In this document: one piece after another, positions 29,410 to 38,452 of the stretch
Layout: each line of letters begins with the position of its first letter
Numbering within the stretch: the first letter of the stretch is position 1
NCBI GenBank assembly: GCA_046351555.1
Contig: JAXLYI010000020.1
Location: 124,001-188,000 of the forward strand
Origin: CAISKJ01 sp046351555
Lineage (GTDB): Bacteria; Myxococcota_A; Polyangia; Polyangiales; Ga0077539
Length of the DNA: 64,000 nucleotides
Direction: 5' to 3'
Translations under genes and position numbers: made by a program
The notes under the pieces: generated by a model
Databases searched by the model: none
What the model was told of the DNA's origin: nothing
Seen by the model: only the letters and a program-made list of their open reading frames with translations

Positions 29410-31376
29410 ACCCCTCCGCGCACCTCCGCGCCGCCGACCCCGCGGTCGACCTCCGCCTCCTCGAAGACCTCCGCCTGCACGAGGCCGAGCTCGCCCAGCA
29501 GAACGACTCCCTCCGCGCGATCGAGCGGCAGCTCGAGGAGGCCCTGCGGCGCTCCGAGGCGCTCTTCCGCGCCGCGCCCGTCGGCTACCTCCTCGTCGAC
29601 GGCGTCACCACCATCTCGCGCGCCAACCCCGCCGCGTGCGCCCTCCTCGGCGCGCCCGCGGGCTCCGTCGAGGGCACGCGCCTCGCGTCGTGGGTCGCCC
29701 GCGCCGACCGCCCCGCGCTCGACCGCGCCGTCGTCTCCACCTGGACGCGCGAGGCCGTCGCCCCCGCCGACCTCGAGCTCCTCCGCGCCGACGGGGCCAC
29801 CGTCGTCGTCAGCCTCCAGGCCGCCCCGTGGCCCGACGCCTCCGCGCCCCGCCACTGCGTCGTCTCCCTCGTCGACGTCCGCGCCCGCGTCCTCGCCGAG
29901 CGCGCCCTCGCCGTCAGCGAGCGGCGCTACCGGCTGCGCTTCGAGGGGGCCGTCGACGGCCTCGTCATCGTCGACCCGAAAGGCCGCGTGCGCGCCCTCA
30001 ACCTCGAGGCCCGCCGCCTCCTCGGCCTCGCCGCCTGCGACGCCGTCGGCCGCCCCGCCGTCGACCTCCTCTGCCCGGGCGGCCCCGAGGGCCTCCGCGC
30101 CCGCCTCGCGCGCGCCCCAGCCTCGCCCGCCGAGCCCTTCGACCTCGCGCTGCCCGGCGGCCGCGTCGCCGAGGCCCACGCCCGCGCGCTCGACGACGGC
30201 GGCGACGAGTGGGAGCTGACCCTGCGCGACGTCACCCGCGCGCGCCGCGACGCGGCCGAGCGCGACGCCCTGCGCCGGGCGCGGGAGGAGGCCTCGCGCC
30301 TCGAGGCGATCGGGCGCGTCGCCGGCGGCGTCGCCCACGACGTCAACAACGCCCTCGCGGCCATCACGGGCGTCGTCGAGGCCATGCTCGCCGACGCCCC
30401 CGACGCGTCGCGCGGCGACCTCCGCCTCATCGAGCAGGCCGCCACCCGCGCCCGCGACGTGACGCGCGCCCTCCTCGGCTTCGCCCGCCGCTCGCAGGGC
30501 GTGCGGACGCGCTTCGACCTCAATGACGTCGTCCGCGAGGCGGGCGAGCTGCTCCGGCGCGGCGCCCCGCCCGGCGTCCGCGTCACGGCGGTCGTCGGCG
30601 CGCCGCTCCCGGTGGAGGCCGAGCGCTCGGAGGTCGCGCAGGCCGTCGCCAACGCGTGCGCCAACGCCCTCGACGCGCTCGGCGGCGCCGGCGCGCTCGA
30701 GATCGCCGCGTCGGCCGGGCGCGCCGCCGACGGCCGCGTGGTGGCCCGCGTGACCGTCCGCGACGACGGGCCGGGCATCCCCGCGCACGTCCTCCCGCAC
30801 GTCTTCGAGCCCTTCTTCAGCACCAGGCTTGAGGCCGGCGGCACCGGGCTCGGGCTCGCCCACGTCTGGGCCGTGGCGAAGCGGCACGGCGGCGCCGCCC
30901 GCGTCGAGAGCCGCCCCGGCGAGGGGGCCACGCTCACCCTCGAGCTGCCCCTCGCGCTCGGGCCCGCCGCCGCGCCGACGCCCGCGCCCCGCGGCCCGAC
31001 CCGGCGGCTGCGCGTCGACCTCGTCGACGACGACCCCATGCCGCTCGAGGCCACCCGGCGGCTCCTCACGGTGTGCAACTGCGAGGTGAGGCCCTTCCTG
31101 CGCCCCGCCGAGCTGCTCGCGGCGCTCGCCGAGGGCCCCCTGCCCGACGCCCTCGTCGCCGACGTGCGGATGCCCGAGATGAGCGGCCTCGACGTGCTCG
31201 CCCGCGTCCGCGCCGCGTGGCCCGCGCTGCCCGTCGTGCTGGTGTCGGGCGAGGCGCGGCAGGACGTGTTCGACGCGGTCGCCGCCGACCCCCTCGCGCG
31301 CTTCGTGGGCAAGCCCTACGGCCGCGCCGAGCTCGACGGGGCCCTCCGCGAGCTCGTCCCGGCGGCCGCGCCCTGA
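29406..31376 (+). CDS. PAS hybrid histidine kinase with receiver domain
   Basis: The 656-residue product has an N-terminal coiled coil with LAQQNDSLRAIERQLEEAL, two PAS domains (about 55-175 and 180-280), and a HisKA dimerisation helix with His311 in VAHDVNNALAAITG. The HATPase domain (about 410-520) shows ANACANALDAL, DDGPGIP and GGTGLGLAHVW. The C-terminal receiver (about 535-650) carries Asp586 in VADVRMP and Lys636 in VGKPY. It has no membrane segments, so sensing is cytoplasmic. It is translationally coupled to the CheB-CheR-PAS gene through GTGA, which implies one signalling unit. The N-terminal leader resembles that of kinases found with CheB-CheR fusions. The output regulator is not in the window. 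Confidence 0.92.
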
Positions 31377-31489
31377 GCCGCCCACCGCGCGATACGTCGC
31401 GGGCCGCGCACCGTCGCGCGGGGCGGATCCGTGCGCCGGTGCGCGCCTTCGCCGCCCACGTCGGCGCGCATCCGGGTACCGTCGCGCGC

Positions 31490-33328
31490 ATGGAACCCGC
31501 GAGCTTCACGGTCGCGCTCGACCCCGTCGACGCGCCCGTCGCACCGACCGACCGGCGGCTCCGCGGCGCGCACGCCCGCGTGTGGATCGTCGTCACCGCG
31601 CGCTGGCGCAAGCACCTCCCCCCCGCGCAGCGCCACGCGCTCGGAACCTTCACCCTCGACGGAGACGCCGCGCAGCTCCGCGTGACCTGGAGCCCCGTCG
31701 ACGGCGCCGACCCCCGCCCTCACCTCCTCGCGCTCACGTTCGCGCTGGAGGCCGCCGCGATCGCGAAGCAGCTCGCGCCCCTCGGGCTCCGCCCGCGCGA
31801 CCTGCGCGTGGGGCTCGACGCGCTCGAACCCGCGCACGCGCTCTGCGGCGTGTGCCGCGCCGCGTGGGGCGATCCGACGCGCTGGCTCGCGCTCCCTCCC
31901 GCCGCGGTCGACGCGCTCGCGACGGTCACCGCGCCGGCGTTTCGCGCCGCGCCCGATGCGACGCGCGCGACGCTCGACGCGCTGCTCGCCGACGCCGACC
32001 CGGCCGTGGCCTTCGCCGCCGCGCACGCGTTCGTGCGGCTCCTGAGGCAGCTTCGGGCGAGGGAGCGCGCGTCGTTGGCGGCGCTCGTGGCGAAGGCGTG
32101 GCGGCACCCCGACCCCCGCGTCGCGCGCACGGCGTGGGCGTGCGCGCCGCGGTTCAAGTCCCCGGTGCCGGCGGCGGTGCTCGACGCGTGGGCGCCCTCG
32201 ATCGCGCGGGCGCTCGACGACGGCGACGCCCTCGCCGCGCTCACGGAGCTCGTGCCCGCCGCCTCGCGCTCGACCGCGCTCGTCGACGCGACGCCGACGC
32301 TGCTGCGCATGCGGTCCGCGGCGGGGCGCGAGCGGCTGCGACGGCACCTGCAAGCGCTCTTCGGCGACACGGGCGCGCGGTGGAAGCCCGCGCAGTCCCG
32401 CGCCTTCGAGGCCTTCGCCGCCGGGGCCCTCGCGCGCCCGGAGGTCGAGTACGTGGCGCCGTTGCTGCGGCACCTCGACCGGCTCACGGCCGCGCAGCAG
32501 ACGTCGCTCGTGGCCTGGCTCGACGCCGCCGACGTCGCCGCGCTCGCCCCCGTCGCGTGGGACCTCTTCGGGCAGCAGCCGACGCACCCCGCGCTCACCC
32601 CGGCGAGCCTGCGGCTGCTGCTGCACCCCTCCGACGACCTCGCGGGCCACGGCGTCACGCTGAGCCGCGCGATCTCGCGCGACGCGGCGGGCTACGAGGC
32701 GGTGGTCGACCTGCTGCGCGCGGCGTCGTCCCGCGCCGAAGGGACGCCCGCGGCCCCCGGTCTGCGCCTCTGCCTCGACCAGATGCTCTGCGACCACCTC
32801 GACGTGGCGCGCCCCGCCCGCGCGGGCCTCGCGGCGGCGCTGCTCGCGGCGGGGACCCCCGACGCCCACATCGCGGGCACCGCGGAGCGCCTGGTGGGAC
32901 ATTGGCTCCAAGGCCTGCGCGACGAGAAGCTCGCCGTGGTGCGCGCGTTCGTCGACCGCGGCCACGCCGACGCGCTCGTGCGCGCGTTCGACGGCCACGC
33001 GAAGACGCACGCGACGCTGCGCGAGGGAGGGCCCGCGCGCGTGGCCCACCTCGGGCAGGGCCTGAGCTGGTCGATGCAGCGCGCGGGCGCGTGGGCCGAA
33101 GGCGGCGCGGTGGCGCGCAGGGCCGCCGAGGTGGCGCCCGTCGAGCTGCAGGCGAACCTCCGTTACAACGAGGCCTGCGGGTGCGCGCAGACGGGCGACG
33201 CCGAAGGGGCCGCGCGCGCGCTCGCCACGGCCATCGCGCTCGACGGGAAGCAGGCCGACGACGCGCGCGCCGACGAGGACTTCGCGCCCGTGCGCACACA
33301 CCCCGCGATCGTGGCGCTCCTCGGGTGA
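31490..33328 (+). CDS. Large HEAT-like protein of unknown function
   Basis: I do not recognise this 612-residue protein. The N-terminal part (about 1-115) is mixed with a Trp-rich strand pattern (ARVWIVVTARWRKHLP) and a CGVC pair near 115. The rest is Ala/Leu-rich helical repeats such as DADPAVAFAAAHAFVRLL and HPDPRVARTAWACAP, typical of HEAT repeats. The last 100 residues look TPR-like (ANLRYNEACGCAQTGDAEGAARAL), close to the tail found in other myxobacterial HEAT/TPR proteins. There is no signal peptide, so it is probably cytosolic and mediates protein contacts. It starts 113 nt after the hybrid kinase and is followed by a perfect palindrome. Confidence 0.75.
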   Translation: MEPASFTVALDPVDAPVAPTDRRLRGAHARVWIVVTARWRKHLPPAQRHALGTFTLDGDAAQLRVTWSPVDGADPRPHLLALTFALEAAAIAKQLAPLGLRPRDLRVGLDALEPAHALCGVCRAAWGDPTRWLALPPAAVDALATVTAPAFRAAPDATRATLDALLADADPAVAFAAAHAFVRLLRQLRARERASLAALVAKAWRHPDPRVARTAWACAPRFKSPVPAAVLDAWAPSIARALDDGDALAALTELVPAASRSTALVDATPTLLRMRSAAGRERLRRHLQALFGDTGARWKPAQSRAFEAFAAGALARPEVEYVAPLLRHLDRLTAAQQTSLVAWLDAADVAALAPVAWDLFGQQPTHPALTPASLRLLLHPSDDLAGHGVTLSRAISRDAAGYEAVVDLLRAASSRAEGTPAAPGLRLCLDQMLCDHLDVARPARAGLAAALLAAGTPDAHIAGTAERLVGHWLQGLRDEKLAVVRAFVDRGHADALVRAFDGHAKTHATLREGGPARVAHLGQGLSWSMQRAGAWAEGGAVARRAAEVAPVELQANLRYNEACGCAQTGDAEGAARALATAIALDGKQADDARADEDFAPVRTHPAIVALLG

Positions 33329-33347
33329 GCACCCCGCCACCGACCAG

Positions 33348-33365
33348 GACTATGGCGCCATAGTC
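33348..33365. promoter_or_regulatory. 18-bp perfect palindrome
   Basis: GACTATGGCGCCATAGTC is its own reverse complement and is AT-richer than its surroundings. It lies 20 nt after the HEAT-like gene and about 190 nt before the Cys-rich lipoprotein gene. It may be a dimer operator; as an RNA it would form a short hairpin followed by TTT, so a weak terminator is the alternative. Confidence 0.5.
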
Positions 33366-33558
33366 TTTGCGGCACGCGCGGGATGGTGTGTGCACGGGCT
33401 GTACGATGCGCAGTGTCCGTTGCATGTCCCGCGGCGCTCGATCCTCCGCAGTCGGCGTTGATCGACGTGGGAATATCTGCAAGATGTTCGCCCACAGAAC
33501 GCTCACTCTGACGGGCAGCTCGTTGCGCCGCGAGGGGAGCGACCCACGGAGAAACTGG

Positions 33559-35847
33559 ATGGCTTCAGCACGCTGGAAGGCGCTCGGCTTCGTCATGTCG
33601 GTAGGGGCCGCGCAGGCCTGCGGCTCTGGCGACACGGGCATGCTCGTGGTGCCGCGCCCCGATGTGGTGGTCTCTGACGACGGGGCGCCGACGGACGACG
33701 GCGCGACCGGCGACAAGCCCGCGCCGATGGACGACGGCGCGACCATCGACGGACCCGCGCCGACGGACAACGGCGCGACCGGCGACGGGCCTTCGTCGAT
33801 GGACGGGGACGTGGCCTCGGACGACGTCCCGGCGGTCATGGACGCCGCGCCGACGTGCAAGACGGGCGAGCGGATCTGCGGCGGGGGCTGCGTCGACCCG
33901 ATGACCAACACGGCCCACTGCGGGATGTGCGACCGCGCCTGCGCGGCGACGGAGAGCTGCACGGCGGGAGCGTGCCGCCCGCTGGTGACCTGCGCGACCG
34001 GCGAGACCCTGTGCGCGGGAACGTGCGTGACGACCGCGACCGACGACGCGCACTGCGGGATGTGCGGCCGCGCCTGCGCCGCCACCGAGCGCTGTGTGGC
34101 CGGCGTCTGCACGGCCCTGCGCACCTGCCCCATGGGACAGACCGACTGCGCCGGGGCCTGCACGGACACGAACACCAGCACCGCGCACTGCGGCGGCTGC
34201 GGCGCCGCGTGCCCGGCGATGAACACCTGCGTCATGGGGGTCTGCGTGCCGCCCTCGTGCCCGTCGGGCCAGACCAACTGCTCGGGCACCTGCGCCGACC
34301 TGATGGCCGACGAGGCCAACTGCGGCGCGTGCGGAACCGCCTGCGCCGCGGGGCAGACCTGCACGGCCGGGCGCTGTCAGTCCGCCTGCCCGGCCCCCCG
34401 GGTCACCTGCACCGAGGGCGGCTCGTCGGTCTGTGTCAGCGTGCAGACCGACGCGGCCAACTGCGGCGGCTGCGGGGTCGCGTGCACCAACGGGCGCGTG
34501 TGCACCGCTGGGGCCTGTGCGTGCCCGACGGGCCGCGTGAGCTGCGGCTCGGCCTGCGTCAACACCATGACCGACAACGCCAACTGCGGGTCCTGCGGCA
34601 CCCGCTGCGGCGTCGGGCAGACCTGCTCGGGGGGCATGTGCCGCTGCCCCACGGGCCTGACCATCTGCGGATCGGCCTGCGTCGACACGCAGAGCAGCCT
34701 CGCCAACTGCGGCATGTGCGGGCGCGCGTGCACCGCCCCCAACACCTGCAACGCGGGCGCTTGCAGCGTGGTGTGCGGCGCGGGCACCACCCAGTGCGGG
34801 GGGAGCTGCGTCGCGGTCACGTCGTTCCAGACCGACAGCGCCAACTGCGGGCGCTGCGGCAACCGCTGCGCCAACGGCTCGACCTGCTCGGCGGGGCGGT
34901 GCCTCCCCAGCAACGACAACTTCGCGAACGCCCGCGTGCTCGTGCCCAGCGCCACCGCCGAGGTGGTCACCACCGGCTCGACCGACAACGCCACCACCGA
35001 CGGACCGACCGTGGCGTGCCTCTGCCAGGGCTCGAACGTGTGGTTCCGCTTCACGCTGAGCACGCCGTCGCTGGTGTACCTCGACACCGCGGGCAGCGCG
35101 TTCGACACGGGGCTCTTCATCGCGCGGGCGGGCACCTCCATGGCCGCGACGCCGTCGCCGGTCCCGGCCCAGCCCGGCTCTGGGTTCCGTGAGAGCGGCC
35201 TCTGCAACGACAACTCCGACTGCGTCGTCGGCGCGGATTTCACCAGCGACCTGCAGTCGCGCACCGCGGGCATCCTCCCCGACGGCACGTACATGGTGTC
35301 CCTCGGGGGCTGCTCGACCGGCGCGTACACGCTGCACTTTCAGACCTTCCCCCTGAACCGCACCGGCCGCCTCAGCGAGGTGCGCCTCAACGGCGTCGGC
35401 AACACCGGCGCGCAGGCCCTCGGCGGCGCGGGGGTCACCTCGGGCACCTGCGGGGGCGCCGGCAACGAGCTGTCGTTCTGGTACCTCTCCTGCGGGGCCA
35501 GCGCGCGGCAGTTGTTCTCGCTCTGCCGCAGCGACCCCAACGCGTCGTGGACGCGCCGCACGTCCATCCTCCCGGGCGCCGCGACCTACGACCCGAACCT
35601 CTACGTCCGCTCGGCGCAGAACGGCATGCAGCTCGACTGCAACGGGACAGGCCTTTCGGCAGGCGCCACGGACTGCCGGGGCACCGTGCCCGGTCCCATC
35701 CCCGGCGTGCCCGCCCTGGACTCGAACCAGATCGGGGCCCGGCTCAACAACGTCAACACCCCGCGCGGGCTCGGGGTCGTCTTCGTCGACACCACCAGCT
35801 CGCAGAGCGACGGCATGCGCTTCAACATGCGTTTCCAGGCGCCCTGA
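33559..35847 (+). CDS. Cys-rich repeat lipoprotein with C-terminal beta domain
   Basis: The 762-residue product has a lipobox (AAQAC, Cys21) and a linker of DDGA/TDDGAT steps. About nine tandem Cys-rich repeats of roughly 38 residues follow (CxxGxxxCxGxCxxxxxxxxHCGxCGxxCxxxxxCxxGxC, about 95-455). The C-terminal region (about 456-762) contains DNFANARVLVPSATAEV and WFRFTLSTPSLVYLDTAGS, resembling bacterial pre-peptidase/PPC-like beta domains. It shares the repeat with the lipoprotein at 16.9-19.0 kb but not the head domain. The start has GGAGAA seven nt upstream; the longer open frame lacks a signal sequence. It is probably a disulphide-braced surface stalk. Confidence 0.8.
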   Translation: MASARWKALGFVMSVGAAQACGSGDTGMLVVPRPDVVVSDDGAPTDDGATGDKPAPMDDGATIDGPAPTDNGATGDGPSSMDGDVASDDVPAVMDAAPTCKTGERICGGGCVDPMTNTAHCGMCDRACAATESCTAGACRPLVTCATGETLCAGTCVTTATDDAHCGMCGRACAATERCVAGVCTALRTCPMGQTDCAGACTDTNTSTAHCGGCGAACPAMNTCVMGVCVPPSCPSGQTNCSGTCADLMADEANCGACGTACAAGQTCTAGRCQSACPAPRVTCTEGGSSVCVSVQTDAANCGGCGVACTNGRVCTAGACACPTGRVSCGSACVNTMTDNANCGSCGTRCGVGQTCSGGMCRCPTGLTICGSACVDTQSSLANCGMCGRACTAPNTCNAGACSVVCGAGTTQCGGSCVAVTSFQTDSANCGRCGNRCANGSTCSAGRCLPSNDNFANARVLVPSATAEVVTTGSTDNATTDGPTVACLCQGSNVWFRFTLSTPSLVYLDTAGSAFDTGLFIARAGTSMAATPSPVPAQPGSGFRESGLCNDNSDCVVGADFTSDLQSRTAGILPDGTYMVSLGGCSTGAYTLHFQTFPLNRTGRLSEVRLNGVGNTGAQALGGAGVTSGTCGGAGNELSFWYLSCGASARQLFSLCRSDPNASWTRRTSILPGAATYDPNLYVRSAQNGMQLDCNGTGLSAGATDCRGTVPGPIPGVPALDSNQIGARLNNVNTPRGLGVVFVDTTSSQSDGMRFNMRFQAP

Positions 35848-35970
35848 GCGGATCGCGCCTCCAACGCCCCTCCGCATCGACACCTTGGTGGACTCCGGAG
35901 CGTCCTGCTCGTCGCGAGAGGGCGACACGGGGCGCCTCACGGTGTAGGGTCCTCGACCCCCGAGCGACCG

Positions 35971-37257
35971 ATGCGTGAAAGCCCACTCGACGTGCTGCTC
36001 CAGGACGGCGTCATCGACGAGGTCGTCGGACGCCTCAACAGCGGCAAGGAAGCCGACATCTTCCTCGTGCAGCACCGCGGGCGCGTCGTGGCCGCCAAGG
36101 TGTACCGCGACCGCCACCAGCGGAGCTTCAAGCACAACGCCGACTACAAAGAGGGCCGCGCCGTACGCAACTCGCGGACGCAGCGCGCCATCGACTCGGG
36201 CAGCCGCTTCGGGAGACAGGCGTCCGACGAGGAGTGGGGCACCACCGAGGCCCGCGCGCTGCACCGCCTCGAAGCGCACGGCGTGAGGGTGCCCGTCCCC
36301 GTGATGTCGTACGAGGGCGTGCTCCTCATGGAGCTCGTGAAGGACGCCGAGGGCCACCCCGCGCCGCGCCTCATCGAGGTGCGCTACGAGCCCCACGAGG
36401 CGCGCGCCGCGTACCACGACCTCCGCTCGCAGATCGTGAAGATGCTCTGCGCCGAGGTCGTGCACGGCGACCTGTCGGCCTACAACATCCTCGCGGCCGA
36501 GGCGGGCCCGACCATCATCGACTTCCCGCAGATCGTGTCGCCCGCGGGCAACTCGCGCGCGGAGTTCTTCTTTCTGCGCGACTACCGCAACGTCCACGAT
36601 TTCTTCGCGAGCTTCGACCGCTCGCTCTCGGCCTCGTGGGAGGACGGACGCCAGATCTGGAGCGCGTACCGCCGCCGCGAGCTCACGCCCGAGTTCGTCC
36701 CCTCGCAGGGCCGGGCGCGCGTGGAGCGCACGTTCCAACCGCCGCCGCAGCGTTCACGCGAAGGCGCTCCGCAACGGCCGCGCGACGTCGACGCGCCGCG
36801 ACCGCCGCCCCCGCAGCGCCCCTACGACGCGCAGCCGCCGCAACCGCGACCGCAGAACCCGCAGCGCCGCTACGAGGCGCAGCTCCCGCCGAGGCCGCAG
36901 AGCGGACCGCGACCGCAGAACGGCCCGCGCCCTCATGAGGGACCGCGACCGAACGACGGTCCGCGGCCGCAGAACGCGCCCCGACCGCACGACGCACCAC
37001 GACCTCCGCAGAACGGACCGCGGCCGCAGAACGGACCGCGGCCGCAGCACAACGGACCGCGACCGCAGAACGGCCCGCGCCCCCCGCAGGGCCCGCCTGC
37101 GAAGCCCGATGACGCGCCTCCGCCGCTCCGCTCGATGCGCTCGCGGCCCAAGGTGTACACCTCGCCCGACCTGCCTCCGCGCGGCGCGAAGCCCTCTGAA
37201 GACGAGGGGCCTCCCGGCGGAGGATCGCACCGCCGCCGCCCCAAGCGCCGCTTCTGA
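35971..37257 (+). CDS. RIO-family protein kinase with Pro/Arg/Asn repeat tail
   Basis: The 428-residue product has a RIO1-like kinase domain (about 1-255). It shows LNSGKEADIFLV (P-loop), the ATP Lys in VVAAKVYR, the catalytic HGDLSAYNIL and the metal-binding IIDFPQ; catalytic residues are intact. RIO kinases act in ribosome maturation in eukaryotes and archaea, and the bacterial role is unsettled. The C-terminal 170 residues are low-complexity, first QRP/RPP-rich, then repeated PRPQNG-type hexamers (about 305-375), ending in a basic KRRF. The tail could bind RNA or condense; this is inference. It stands alone between oppositely placed or separate genes. Confidence 0.88.
   Translation: MRESPLDVLLQDGVIDEVVGRLNSGKEADIFLVQHRGRVVAAKVYRDRHQRSFKHNADYKEGRAVRNSRTQRAIDSGSRFGRQASDEEWGTTEARALHRLEAHGVRVPVPVMSYEGVLLMELVKDAEGHPAPRLIEVRYEPHEARAAYHDLRSQIVKMLCAEVVHGDLSAYNILAAEAGPTIIDFPQIVSPAGNSRAEFFFLRDYRNVHDFFASFDRSLSASWEDGRQIWSAYRRRELTPEFVPSQGRARVERTFQPPPQRSREGAPQRPRDVDAPRPPPPQRPYDAQPPQPRPQNPQRRYEAQLPPRPQSGPRPQNGPRPHEGPRPNDGPRPQNAPRPHDAPRPPQNGPRPQNGPRPQHNGPRPQNGPRPPQGPPAKPDDAPPPLRSMRSRPKVYTSPDLPPRGAKPSEDEGPPGGGSHRRRPKRRF
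36892..37090 (+). repeat. In-gene 18-bp-type repeats (PRPQNG tail)
   Basis: Tandem near-repeats of about 18 bp built on GGACCGCGGCCGCAGAAC encode the PRPQNG/PRPHDA hexamers in the RIO kinase tail. The repeats are imperfect but closely related, so copy number may vary between strains. Confidence 0.7.
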
Positions 37258-37280
37258 GATCGCACAAGGCTCCGTCCGCG

Positions 37281-38072
37281 CTACCGCCCGTCGCGGCCCT
37301 TCGCGAGCAGCGCCTCCAGCTCGGCGACGCGCGCCAGCGCAGCGTCCCGCTCCTCCGCCACCGCGTCGCGCTGCGCCGCCACCGCGTCGCGCTGCGCCGC
37401 CACCGCGTCGCGCTGCCTCGCCGCGTCGCGCGCCTCCTCGGCCTCGGTGGGCCACGGCCGCGTCCCCGCCGGGTCGTCGCACACGCGCAACAGCATCCCG
37501 TCGTCGCTGACGCGCAGCCACGCGCCGAGCTCCGCCGAGCGCGCCGGCCCGTCGCCCGCGTACGTGCGACGGAACTCCCCGCGCGGGCCGCGCGACCACA
37601 CCTGGATCCGCCACGGCCCGCCGCCGTCGTCGGGGCCGAGCCGCAGCGGGTCGAACACCCACAGCTCGCGCGCCCCGCTCGCGGCGTGCTTCCGCGGGCC
37701 CTCGTCGTAGTCCTTGCGGGCGGTGCTCGCGCTCACCACCTCGAAGGCCACCCGCGGCGGGTGGTTGCCGCGCTCCCAGAGGCGCAGGCCCGTGAGCTCG
37801 GCCTCGGGCGTGGCGGGCGGCGGGTCGAGCAGGCACACGTCGGGGTCGACGCCGACCCGCGGGTTGTCCTTGTCCCAGCGGACCGCGAGGTTGCGCCGCA
37901 CCATCGCCGCGCGCGCCTCCCGCCGCGCCCACGCGCGCAGCGTCGACGCCATCGCGTCGGACGCCCCGTCCTGCACCGCGCTCTCCGACACCGGCTCGTC
38001 CTCCAGCACCCACGCGGGGTGCGACCACGGGACCTCGAACACGAGCTCCACCAGCTTCGGCGCGGCGTTCAT
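37281..38072 (-). CDS. Uma2-family (DUF820) endonuclease-like protein
   Basis: In this 263-residue product the core (about 20-190) follows the Uma2/DUF820 restriction-like fold: VGVDPDVCLLD, then VAFEVVSASTARKDYDEGPRKHAASGARELWVFDP, giving the PD...(D/E)xK-type arrangement with Asp, Glu and Lys. The C-terminal 50 residues form a coiled coil with three DAVAAQR-type heptads encoded by 21-bp repeats at 37354-37416. Uma2 proteins are abundant in cyanobacteria and Myxococcota and their biological role is not established. The small gene at 38132-38416 lies 59 nt upstream on the same strand. Confidence 0.82.
   Translation of the reverse strand: MNAAPKLVELVFEVPWSHPAWVLEDEPVSESAVQDGASDAMASTLRAWARREARAAMVRRNLAVRWDKDNPRVGVDPDVCLLDPPPATPEAELTGLRLWERGNHPPRVAFEVVSASTARKDYDEGPRKHAASGARELWVFDPLRLGPDDGGGPWRIQVWSRGPRGEFRRTYAGDGPARSAELGAWLRVSDDGMLLRVCDDPAGTRPWPTEAEEARDAARQRDAVAAQRDAVAAQRDAVAEERDAALARVAELEALLAKGRDGR
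37354..37416 (-). repeat. Three 21-bp tandem repeats in the Uma2 gene
   Basis: Three consecutive copies of a 21-bp unit containing CCACCGCGTCGCGCTGCGCC encode (AAQRDAV)3 of the C-terminal coiled coil. Each copy is one heptad, so copy-number change would alter coiled-coil length without shifting frame. Confidence 0.85.
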
Positions 38073-38131
38073 CGAGGGCGGGTGCCTCCTCGCGGGCGAC
38101 CCTACCACGGCGCCGCGCGCGCCACGCGCCC

Positions 38132-38416
38132 TCACGGCCCCGCCCCGCCGCGCCGCGCCCGCTCGCACCAGCGGCGGTAGCGCTTCATCGCCCAGGCTCT
38201 CCCCTCGGCGCTCGCGCAGAGCACCGCGCGGGCCGTCGGCTCGTCGAGCACCTCGTCGAGCGACGGCGTTCGCGGGTGCATCGCCCGCAGCGCCAGCAGC
38301 AGCCGCACGCGCTCGCGCACCGCGGCCTCCGTCGCCTCGTCGCCGAAGGTCGTGGCCCACTGCCGCAGCGTCTCCGCGTCGCCCTCGCTCAGCCCGGACG
38401 CATCCGTCGCGCGCAT
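38132..38416 (-). CDS. Small unknown protein upstream of the Uma2 gene
   Basis: I do not recognise this 94-residue protein. It is charged and helix-rich (DAETLRQWATTFGDEATEAAVRERV is split by no membrane segment) and has an Arg-rich C-terminus. The same short protein plus Uma2 order suggests an accessory partner, but this rests only on adjacency. Codon use and frame composition fit a real gene, while no clear Shine-Dalgarno was seen. Confidence 0.5.
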   Translation of the reverse strand: MRATDASGLSEGDAETLRQWATTFGDEATEAAVRERVRLLLALRAMHPRTPSLDEVLDEPTARAVLCASAEGRAWAMKRYRRWCERARRGGAGP

Positions 38417-38452
38417 CGCCCGCCTCCCCTCTCGCTCGCGTGTGCGTCGCGC

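Noticed and set aside
35971..37257. ABC1/aminoglycoside-phosphotransferase kinase instead of RIO
   Set aside because: SGKEADIF, HGDLSAYNIL and IIDFPQ fit the RIO1 pattern specifically.
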